Translations under genes and position numbers: made by a program
Assembly (NCBI GenBank): GCA_016713405.1
Contig: JADJPF010000022.1
Span: 186,001-250,000 of the forward strand
Length of the DNA: 64,000 nt
Origin: Blastocatellia bacterium
GTDB taxonomy: Bacteria; Acidobacteriota; Blastocatellia; Chloracidobacteriales; JADJPF01
Direction of reading: 5' to 3'
The notes under the pieces: model-generated
The model's database searches: none
What the model was told of the DNA's origin: nothing
What the model saw: the letters and a program-made list of their open reading frames with translations, nothing else
In this document: positions 27,172 to 35,207 of the stretch, in pieces
How positions within the stretch are numbered: position 1 is the stretch's first letter
Layout of the letters: each line of letters begins with the position of its first letter

Positions 27172-30100
27172 CTAGCGGTTCCATTGAGCTTCAAAAACTT
27201 TTGCAAAGTCTGCACGACTAGCAGTTTTATTATTAGCCCAAAGGGTTGTAAATGAAGTGTTAAATTTTTGTTCTTGAGGGCTACCGGCTTGGATACCAAG
27301 TTTTTGGTAAGCATCGCCATATTTGGTAATAAAATCAATTTGTTCTGAAGCTTTATTACCATTTTTAGCTACAAAGTCTGGTGCCATACCTCTAATTTTA
27401 GCCGCAGCAACCGCTGTATCTGGTGCAACGCCTGCTCTAATTTGTAGTAGAGATGACATAATACCTGAGCGATATTTACTTGAACTGCTGTCATGAATAT
27501 AAACACCATTAGCACTGTTTGGATCAGCTTGTTGGGCTTTTCTTGCATTATCAACTACTGAGAATAGTTGATTAATTTGGTTAGCTGTTGGAGTGCTAGC
27601 ATCTGAAAGAGGAATATTTATATATTGTAATCCTGCTGCACGAGCGTCAGTTTCAGTTGTGCCAACTTCATTGGGTTCACGTAAGTCAATTTCAATACCA
27701 ATTTGACGATTGTTTTTAACCCAATTAAATGGATCTGCTGGAGGGCCATCTTTTGCAACAGGTGCTGTGCTAGGTGCGCCACCTTGGTAAACACCTGGTT
27801 GGAGTAAGAATAGACCTTTAACCCCATTTTGTTCTGCATCCATATCTACAGGGGTACGAGCTACTTCATCAGCTAAGAAGGTTTGTGCCATTTGAGCAGC
27901 AATCTTTGGATCATCAAAAATTTGTCCTACTTCGCGGTTTCTAATTAAACCGCCACCAGTAAAGTTTTGTGAACCAATAAAGGTCTTATCATCAGCAATA
28001 ATTCCTTTAGCATGTAGGTAGTTACGAGACATAAAATCAGCTTTTATACCAACTGCACTTAGTTGATCAACAGCCTTTTGATTTGGTTGAATTGGGCGTT
28101 CAGGGGTAGTTTCTACTTTACCCACTAGTACACGAACATCTACACCACGTTCTTTAGCAGCAATTAGTTTATCTATAAGTGCTTGATCTGTAAGAGTTTG
28201 GTTATAGACATAGAGACGATCTTTTGCTGAGTCAATTAAGTCTCCAATACGAGAATTAGCATTATCTGGAGTTAAGACTAAATGCTTAAAGGTAATATCA
28301 GAAGTGCTTTGACGGTTCCAGTCACGCTCAAAGAGTGTTGCACCTTCCTTAACAGCTTCTGCGCGGGTATCTTCTACCCAAAAATCAATATTATTCCATT
28401 CAGGTTTAGCACCTTCACCCAAGCCACCTTTAGTAAGATTACCTGTGCCAAAGAGCATATCCCGGTTATCAATGATCATAAACTTGGCGTGATCAACATT
28501 CATGTTGGTATTAAATTCTGGTGGAGTTTCTCTTACATCTACACCAGCAGCACGAAGCTCAGTAGCTTTTTCTTCAAAGTTGTTATATTCACCAACTGGT
28601 TTAGGCTCAAGCATTACCCGAACTTGAACACCACGTTTAGCAGCGGCTTTTAATGCTTCTGTTACACCAATATCTGTAAGTAGGTAAACTTCTAAATCTA
28701 CAGTCTTGGTTGCACTATTGATAGCATCAATAAGAGGTTTGCTAGTAGAGTCAGGCATTCTATGAATACGGACTTTTTCAGCTTCTTGAGTAATATCACC
28801 AGCAATAATACCTGTAGTCTTTAGATCTTTAATAAAGATATTTTCTAGGTCTTTTACTACACTAGGAGTGTCAACAATTTGACCAAATTCTCTATTATTA
28901 TAAAGACCACCGCTAGTAAAGTTTTGAGAACCAATATAAGCCTTATTATCAGCAATCATTGCCTTAGCGTGTAAGGTTTCATATTGACGATAGTAAGCAA
29001 CATCAATACCGGCTGCTTCTAATTTAGCTTTAGTTTGAATAACTTTATCTGTACTTCCACGAGGAGCATTGACCATTACTTTAACATCTACACCACGTTG
29101 TTTGGCTGCAATGATACGGTCAATCATTGGCTGGTCTGTTAAGCTTTGGTTATAGACATAAAGTTTTTCTTTAGCATTATCAATAAAGTCAAAAAGTTTT
29201 TGGCTAGCATTATCAGGAGTTACTACTAAATTCTTAAAATCTATACTTGTAGAGTCTCGACGATCCCAATCAGCATCAAATAGCTGACTTGCTTCACTAA
29301 CAGATTGAGCGCGTGTATCTCTAACCCAGAAATCACGGTTATGAAAATTAGGATCACCTTCACCTAAACCGCTTTTTACTAAATTACCTGTACCAAATAG
29401 GAGTTCTTTTTTATCTACAACAATAAATTTAGCATGGTCAACTTTGTTACCTGCGCTAAAGATTTCTGGAGTAGTTTTTACTTCAATTCCAGCAGCACGA
29501 AGTTGATCTTCAGTAGGTTTATTTGCATCTTTAATACCTACTACTTGAGGTTCTAACATTACACGAACCTTAACACCACGAGCAGCAGCTTGTTTAAGAG
29601 CATCCATGACTTTAGGTTCAGTAAAGAGATAAATAGAAACATCAACGCTATCCTGAGCGCGGTTTATGGATTCAACTATTGGAGCGGCTGAAGAGTCTGG
29701 CATTGGGAAGAGTTTAACTTCTTCCATGCCGGGAATATCGGTAGGTTTAGTTTTCTTTAACTCTTGTAACATTTGATCAAAGCTTAAGCCAGTAACTCGG
29801 GTTTGCTCATCACCAGATAAAGCTCTTAATGTATCAAATTCTGCTTGGGGCAGGTCGCCAACTTTTTGGCAAATTCTTGCTCAATAGTCATGTTTTTCTT
29901 GCCAGTATTTCTTATTAGTGACTCATCCATTTGAGTTAATCTAATAGCAGTAGTGTCTGGCAATTTTTTAATTGTAGTCAGAGAAAACCCTAGTTCTTGT
30001 AATCGGGTACGTGCTGCGCTAGCATCACTAGGAGTTGGGCCAGGGGTTGGTGTAGGAGTTGACTTGCTTAGCTCTGCTACCATTTGATCCAAACTTAAAT

Positions 30101-30908
30101 TAGAAATGCGGCTTTGTTCTACACCTGGCAAGCTACGAAGTTTGTTATAAGAATCTGAGGGAAGAGAATCTATTTTTTGAGCAAATTCTTGTTCAATTGT
30201 AAGATTTTTCTTTGCTACTTCAGTTAATATCCCACTATCTAAACCAGCTAATTTTGTTGCAGATTGGTCAGAAAGCTTTTTAGTAGTGGTTTGTGAAAAG
30301 CCCATATCTAATAAGCGGGTTCTAGCTTCTACTGCGCCAAGAGCAGCAGCGGCATTTGTGGTGCTTGGTTGAGCAAGAGAATCAACTGTTTGCTTCATTG
30401 AAGCTACTACTTCATTAAATGAATCAAGCACTTTATTTATTTGGCTTAACACTTGTGTTTGTTGAAGTGCAGAATCTGTAGAGGCTAAGACTTTACCTGC
30501 TTGTAATTTATCAATATCGCTACCAAAATCAACGGTATTTTTTACAGTGCTAAGAGATTGCTCGGTTTGAACTTGACGAAGCGCGCTAGTTTGTTGGGCG
30601 GCTCCAGAAATGTTTTTCATATACTGAGTTAAATTTTCACGAGTATAGCTAGTAGGTTGGTTTAATGAAGCCCGTTGAGCAAGTTGTGAGGATAATTGCT
30701 TTTGAATAAAGCTATTACCAACACTTAGTTTTCCTCTTGTAAATTGTGATGATAAACGGTTGCTACGATTAGGATCTGCTACTTGTTGAAAATTTTCTGG
30801 TTGTGCTTGGGGTGTAGTGCTGGGTGTTGGTTTAGAAGTTTCTTCTAGTTGATTGCGTAAAGTTTCTATAGCTTCGCCTGACCTTAAATTCACATCCCGA
30901 ACAGACAT
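27172..30908 (-). CDS. Four-HKD phospholipase D-like protein with N-terminal repeats and a degenerate phosphatase-like tail (one frameshift)
   Basis: Frames 30908-29826 and 29772-27172 are one gene: adding one T to the T5 run at 29863-29867 turns the premature end into KKVGDLPQAEFDTLRAL and joins them, about 1246 residues in all. Residues 1-190 are Gln/Ser/Thr-rich. Two copies of an 85-residue repeat follow (RTRLLDMGFSQTTTKKL; MTIEQEFA; LSLDQMVAEL). Four PLD motifs come next: VDHAKFIVVD, TLHAKAMIAD, VDHAKFMIID and YLHAKGIIAD. The C-terminal 180 residues resemble a dual-specificity phosphatase, but the HC(x)5R loop reads IHDSSSSKYRSG, without Cys. There is no signal peptide. It may be a secreted or injected phospholipase/nuclease effector; that role is inferred. 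Confidence 0.85.
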
Positions 30909-31322
30909 AAAATCTCCTTAAATCTTTATTTAAATCTTAATTTAGATAGGAATATATTTGTTTTGTCTAAAAAAAATTAGACAAAACAGCTTACTTTTTT
31001 ATAAGGTAAGTTTGATGCTTAAGGATAGATGAGGTGTATGGATATATGGATTTTAAGCGGCCTTACTGTCCTACATTGGTAGGAAGGTTTTCTTTTATAA
31101 TTTTATTAAAATATGTTACGGTTTTTACACTCAAATATCTATCCAAATTCTCAGAAAATAATAGCATAACTTATTTTTCTTGGATACCTTGTATTAGTAA
31201 TTTTTTGAAAATTTTTGCTAAAAATATTTTTTTGTTTTTTATGAAACATTATTTTTTAATAGTTAAAAAATTGTCTATTAATAATGGTAGAAAAATCTAA
31301 CTGATTTAGGAGAAAATAATCT
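30909..31322. other. Divergent AT-rich intergenic region
   Basis: These 414 bases lie between the PLD gene and a lipoprotein gene on the other strand. Apart from the palindrome at 30959-30988 I see only AT-rich sequence. An 88-codon frame at 31034-31300 has no ribosome-binding site and a composition like non-coding DNA, so I do not call it. Confidence 0.5.
30959..30988. promoter_or_regulatory. 12-bp inverted repeat TGTTTTGTCTAA upstream of the PLD gene
   Basis: TGTTTTGTCTAA (30959-30970) pairs with TTAGACAAAACA (30977-30988) across six A residues. It lies about 50 bp before the PLD start codon, as an operator would. The same TTTTGTCTAA core occurs twice in tandem at the CarH-like promoter near 63.65 kb. 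Confidence 0.5.
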
Positions 31323-31847
31323 ATGAAATATCAGTTGCCTACAGTTTTATTACTACTTGTATGCTCATTTGCTTGTATTGGTAAAGAATCTAGTACTACT
31401 CCTAGTATTTCTAGTCCAACCCCTAGCGCATTTCCAATAAGTAATATAGATAGTAAAAAAACTAGTGAAGTAGGAGCAGAAAACTCTTTTATTGGTTCAA
31501 TAGAGAGTATAGAAAATAAGAAAAAATTAATTGCTTTGATTGAAAAAAGTGAAAATAAGGAAATTAGTTTAGATTTAAGTTTATCTAATGCTCAAATGTT
31601 AGCTATTTATGATTTAGGAGAAAAAGATAAAATACTAGTGGATTTAGCTTATAAAGAAATGCCTGAAGATCCTTTTCCAAATGCTGGCTATCAGTTGATA
31701 ATAAAATTTTCTGGAGAAGATCCTAAAGTAGTTTTTCAAGACCAAAACATAGAAACTCATAGAATCAAGGCTAAAGTAACAATAGGAAGTTTTGCTGGCC
31801 CTAATCAAGGAATTATGTCAGCTACAGGAACTACTGTTGTAAATTAG
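31323..31847 (+). CDS. Putative lipoprotein of unknown function
   Basis: The 174-residue protein begins with a lipoprotein-type signal (LLLLVCSFACIG; acylated Cys near 18) and a Ser/Thr/Pro linker. The remaining 130 residues are strand-rich (FIGSIESIENKKKLIALIE..., KDKILVDLAYKEMP). The pattern suggests an OB-like beta barrel as in tRNA_anti-like proteins, but this is not certain. It is a single gene diverging from the PLD gene and converging with locus B. Confidence 0.7.
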   Translation: MKYQLPTVLLLLVCSFACIGKESSTTPSISSPTPSAFPISNIDSKKTSEVGAENSFIGSIESIENKKKLIALIEKSENKEISLDLSLSNAQMLAIYDLGEKDKILVDLAYKEMPEDPFPNAGYQLIIKFSGEDPKVVFQDQNIETHRIKAKVTIGSFAGPNQGIMSATGTTVVN

Positions 31848-31865
31848 TTCTACGGTAGTTTTATA

Positions 31866-31907
31866 TGCTAGAGTGGAATAAGTTTTGTATTTTATTCCAC
31901 TCTAGCA
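31866..31907. terminator. Bidirectional terminator, perfect 16-bp stem
   Basis: TGCTAGAGTGGAATAA (31866-31881) pairs perfectly with TTATTCCACTCTAGCA (31892-31907) around a T-rich 10-nt loop. It lies between the convergent lipoprotein and locus B partner genes. CTACGGTAG (31850) and ACTATAG (about 31914), both close to the locus B motif, flank it. Confidence 0.8.
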
Positions 31908-31914
31908 CCATATA

Positions 31915-32868
31915 CTATAGCTTAAAATAATTTATAACTATCTCAGGCAAATACATTTGATAATCTGTGCCTTTATAGCCACCACGATTATGATGTGCTG
32001 TTTTACGTACCCAACCAAGTAAATTAAATATCTCTAACACATCTTGAATACGTCTTTTGCTTAAGCCAACTTCTTGGGCTAAAAGCGACTGGCCTGCAAA
32101 AAACTTTCCTTTTGCTGTAGGATCTCCAAAAGCTTTTCTATAACAATGCCTAAGAGTTAGTTTTGAATCTTTATCCAAATGAGTTATTACATTATCTTCT
32201 ATCCAATGCCAGGCTTGAGCATAAGCATACCAATAGTTTGAGGAAATATTTTCTTCTTCTGGAAGAGCTTGCCAATTAACTAAAACTAAGCGTTTTAACA
32301 TTGCTACATCTGTTCTTAAACGTTGAGGAATTTCTTCTAAATTTATGTTAATTTCTGCTACAGTAGCATTGTCAACTACAGTGGCAATTTTGGTTTCTTG
32401 AACAGTTACTATATTATTTACTTGTTCTGCTACAGTAGCAGTATTAACTACAGTAGCAGAAACTAATATAGATAATTTCTCTTCGTCTGATAACGGCACA
32501 TTATCTTTTAAGGAAAGAACAGATTCTACAGTAGGCACTGATGCTATGGTAGTAACAGAATCCACAGTAGTTTTTATTTGCTCATCCTTATCTAAACTTA
32601 AATTTTCTATGGTAGTAGATGCTATAGTAGAATTAAGATCTACAGTAGTTTCTATTGCTGCGCTATCTAAATTTGCTGAATCTTCCACGGTAGAGGGCTG
32701 TTCTACAGTAGTATTAGAATCAGGCTTTAAATTATTAGTTTTGGAAAAAGCTTCTGCCATAACTTCTTCCATAGATTTAGGACGCTGCATAAAAGCAGGT
32801 TTTATTTCCAGGTGTTCACCAAAAAAGAGTTTTTTCTTATCCAACTTGTCTGTTTGCTTGCGAGCCAA
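31915..32868 (-). CDS. ParA-partner DNA-binding protein with CTACWGTAG-encoded repeats (locus B)
   Basis: The frame runs to 32901, but TTG 32868 lies nine bases after a perfect AGGAGG (32878-32883) within the parA 3' end and is the chosen start, giving 317 residues. Residues about 50-190 are low-complexity Thr/Val/Ser/Asp sequence (STVE, TTVD, STIAS, ATVV units) encoded by a repeated DNA palindrome. The C-terminal 130 residues form a winged-helix domain (SLLAQEVGLSKRRIQDVLEI, LLGWVRKTAHH). The layout mirrors the locus A partner: disordered motif-encoded region plus winged helix, overlapping parA. It is probably a ParB-like site-specific DNA-binding partner. Confidence 0.8.
   Translation of the reverse strand: MARKQTDKLDKKKLFFGEHLEIKPAFMQRPKSMEEVMAEAFSKTNNLKPDSNTTVEQPSTVEDSANLDSAAIETTVDLNSTIASTTIENLSLDKDEQIKTTVDSVTTIASVPTVESVLSLKDNVPLSDEEKLSILVSATVVNTATVAEQVNNIVTVQETKIATVVDNATVAEININLEEIPQRLRTDVAMLKRLVLVNWQALPEEENISSNYWYAYAQAWHWIEDNVITHLDKDSKLTLRHCYRKAFGDPTAKGKFFAGQSLLAQEVGLSKRRIQDVLEIFNLLGWVRKTAHHNRGGYKGTDYQMYLPEIVINYFKL
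32358..32711. repeat. Intragenic array of CTACWGTAG-type 9-bp palindromes
   Basis: Copies or one- to two-base variants start at 32358, 32376, 32430, 32448, 32526, 32544, 32562, 32607, 32622, 32640, 32685 and 32703. Neighbouring copies are mostly 18 bp apart (one pair 15), and all lie in the same codon phase. CTACAGTAG is the commonest form; CTATGGTAG, CTATAGTAG and CCACGGTAG are variants. The motif is palindromic about its centre base. Confidence 0.88.
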
Positions 32869-33655
32869 TTGAGAGTACCTCCTGAGGTGAAGTTTGAGCA
32901 ATTTTAAGAGCTAGACTTTTATAGTCCTCTGCTGCACGAGAACGAGAGCTATATTCTAGTATTGTTTCACCTTGAGCCGCGGCACGAGTTACTTTAGTAT
33001 CAAGGCGCACAGGTGGAAGCACTAGTTGTCCATAAGTTTCTACTAAATAATCAACTACAACTTTAGCCACACTTGTAACATTATTTTGAAAAGTTGGTAC
33101 AATGCCAAGAATAAGAGGATGGCGACGGAAAAATTTTTCTGTATGTTCTATGGATTCAAACGCATGTGCTACACCTTGAACAGAAAGCGTATCAGCAGCA
33201 CAGGGAACTAGTAGTTCATCAGCATAACAAAGAACATTTTGCACCATTAAAGAAAGTGAAGGCCCACAGTCCAAAAAAACAAAATCATAATCAGAGGCAA
33301 AATTATGAAACTGTCGTTCAAGTGTCCATTCGCGTGCTGGAAAAGCATGCATTTGCATTTCTGCCATAGCTAATTTTTTATTAGAAGGAATAATGTCAAA
33401 GCCTTGTCTTATTTTTTGTACTACTTGGCTAATAGGAAATTCTGAAATCAAAATATCATAAAGTGTAGGGCTATTATCCCTATCTAACTTTAACCCTACT
33501 AAGCTAGAAATATTTCCTTGTGGATCACAATCAATAATTGCTACCCGATATTTTTCTTGTGCAAGAAAATGAGCTAAAGAAACGGCTGTTGTAGATTTAC
33601 CTGAGCCGCCTTTATGGTTCATTACTGCAATGGTTCGAGCTTTATTTTTCTTCAT
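32837..33655 (-). CDS. ParA-family partition ATPase (locus B)
   Basis: The 272-residue protein has the deviant Walker A KGGSGKSTT, switch DCDPQGN, and DFVFLDCGPSLS. It is a small ParA without an HTH and clearly distinct in sequence from the locus A ParA, so the two loci are not a recent duplication. Conserved features include IPTFQNN and TRAAAQGETILEYSSRSRAAEDYK. The 3' end carries AGGAGG for the overlapping partner gene (32-bp overlap). The upstream intergenic region holds further copies of the 9-bp palindrome, suggesting autoregulation by the partner. Confidence 0.93.
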   Translation of the reverse strand: MKKNKARTIAVMNHKGGSGKSTTAVSLAHFLAQEKYRVAIIDCDPQGNISSLVGLKLDRDNSPTLYDILISEFPISQVVQKIRQGFDIIPSNKKLAMAEMQMHAFPAREWTLERQFHNFASDYDFVFLDCGPSLSLMVQNVLCYADELLVPCAADTLSVQGVAHAFESIEHTEKFFRRHPLILGIVPTFQNNVTSVAKVVVDYLVETYGQLVLPPVRLDTKVTRAAAQGETILEYSSRSRAAEDYKSLALKIAQTSPQEVLSIGSQANRQVG

Positions 33656-33689
33656 GTATTAAGCCTTAAATCTGAAATTTTTTATTATG

Positions 33690-33838
33690 CTACAGTAGTT
33701 TTTTATTCTAGTGAAGTGCATTTGGCTACTGTGGAATAAACTACAGTGGCAAGATAAACTATAGTAAATATTAAAATAATTATCAATTTATTACTTTGGC
33801 TATAAAATAAACCACTGTAGCATAATAAACTATAGTTA
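33690..33838. promoter_or_regulatory. CTACWGTAG-type sites upstream of locus B parA
   Basis: CTACAGTAG 33690, CTACTGTGG 33726, CTACAGTGG 33741, CTATAGTAA 33759, CCACTGTAG 33812 and CTATAGTTA 33830 lie within 185 bp before the parA start. They are the same motif as inside the partner gene but free of coding constraint. They probably serve as operator and/or centromere. The remaining intergenic DNA to 34069 is AT-rich with no gene; the oxidoreductase start has an AAGGAG site. Confidence 0.8.
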
Positions 33839-34069
33839 TATTAATTATTTTATTGATCGAAAGAGCTTTAGTCCGATAATATAGTTGGGTTATCTAAAAT
33901 AAAAATCAATAACAAATCAATAAGGGCGGTTAATAAATGGTGTTTAGGTATGAAAATTTTTATATCTTATGTTAAATAACCATACTAAGAATTATTAATA
34001 ATTTGATAGCAATATTTGTAAGTAACTCAATAACTTATTGTTTTAATTAAAAATTTAAGGAGCTTTTGT

Positions 34070-35089
34070 ATGACAAACATTAATCGTCAATGGCGGCTAA
34101 CTTCCAGGCCCGTAGGTTTAGTAAAGGATTCAGATTTTGAATGGAGAAAAGAAGCTTTACCCACACTAAAAGAAGGTGAAGTGTTGGTAAGAAATATTTA
34201 TTTATCTTTAGACCCTGCTAATCGAATCTGGATGAATGAGCAAGATAGTTATATGCCTGCTGTAGGAATAGGTGAAGTAATGAGGGGTATGGCTTTAGGC
34301 GTTGTAGAAGAATCTCAAGATAGTAATTTTCAAAAAGGGGATTTAGTCCAAGCCATGATAGGTTGGCAAGATTATGCTGCTTTGGATGGAAAAACTTTAA
34401 CCATAATTCCAAAAGGATTACCTATACCACTTACAGCTTATTTAGGGCTTTTTGGACACATTGGCTATACAGCATATTTTGGGCTTTTAGACATCGCTAA
34501 TCCTAAACCAGGGGAAACTCTAGTTGTTTCTGCTGCTGCTGGTGCTGTTGGATCGCTTGTAGGGCAAATTGGAAAAATAAAGGGCTGTTATGTAGTTGGC
34601 ATTGCTGGAAGTGATGAGAAATGTCAATGGATTAAAGAAGAATTAGGTTTTGATGCAGCCATAAACTATAAGACAGAAAACGTTTTTAACCGCCTTAAAG
34701 AACTTTGTCCAAAAGGTATAGATATTTATTTTGACAATGTTGGAGGGCAAATTTTAGATGCAGTGCTAGCACAAATTAATAAATTTGCTCGCATTTCTCT
34801 TTGTGGCTTAATTTCTGGCTATAATGTGGAAAAGCCTGCACCAGGCCCTTATTACTTTCCTAATGTCTTAATTAAAAGTGCTAAAGTACAAGGTTTTATT
34901 GTTATTGATTATTTAGACCGCGCCCAAGAAGCTAATAATGATCTTGGTAAATGGTTTATTAGTGGTAAGCTTAAGTATAAAGTAGATATTGTAGAAGGAC
35001 TAGAAAAAGCTCCTCAAGCAATTAACAAGCTTTTTGATGGTTCTAACCAAGGGAAATTATTAGTTAAAGTTTCTGAAGAACCTAGCTAA
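34070..35089 (+). CDS. Zinc-independent NADP-dependent MDR oxidoreductase (CurA/PTGR-like)
   Basis: The 339-residue protein starts after AAGGAG. It belongs to the MDR superfamily branch of leukotriene B4 dehydrogenase/CurA enzymes: RPVGL, SLDPANRIWM, the nucleotide motif AAAGAVGSLVGQIGK, DIYFDNVGG and the RISLCGLISGYN segment. The zinc ligands of alcohol dehydrogenases are missing, as expected. It should reduce an activated alkene (enone) with NADPH. No pathway neighbours are evident. Confidence 0.92.
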   Translation: MTNINRQWRLTSRPVGLVKDSDFEWRKEALPTLKEGEVLVRNIYLSLDPANRIWMNEQDSYMPAVGIGEVMRGMALGVVEESQDSNFQKGDLVQAMIGWQDYAALDGKTLTIIPKGLPIPLTAYLGLFGHIGYTAYFGLLDIANPKPGETLVVSAAAGAVGSLVGQIGKIKGCYVVGIAGSDEKCQWIKEELGFDAAINYKTENVFNRLKELCPKGIDIYFDNVGGQILDAVLAQINKFARISLCGLISGYNVEKPAPGPYYFPNVLIKSAKVQGFIVIDYLDRAQEANNDLGKWFISGKLKYKVDIVEGLEKAPQAINKLFDGSNQGKLLVKVSEEPS

Positions 35090-35118
35090 AAATTTTTATA
35101 TTTTATCTTAAATTAGGC

Positions 35119-35146
35119 TTGACTTTTCGCTTGTATTTCGTATATT
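35119..35146 (+). promoter_or_regulatory. Sigma-70-type promoter of the VWA gene
   Basis: TTGACT at 35119-35124 and TATATT at 35141-35146 are separated by 16 bp, about 60 bp before the VWA start codon. Confidence 0.6.
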
Positions 35147-35207
35147 CTCGCCTAGTTTAACCTTAATCTATATAGACTGAAGATCTCTATTTTGAGGGAG
35201 GATTTTG

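Noticed and set aside
31034..31300. 88-codon frame between the PLD gene and the lipoprotein gene
   Set aside because: No ribosome-binding site, Phe/Ile/Leu/Lys-rich composition as expected from AT-rich non-coding DNA, no recognisable motif.
23512..33838. An integrated conventional plasmid or prophage
   Set aside because: No integrase, relaxase, phage structural genes, tRNA-linked att repeats or flanking direct repeats could be seen; only the two ParA cassettes suggest replicon biology.
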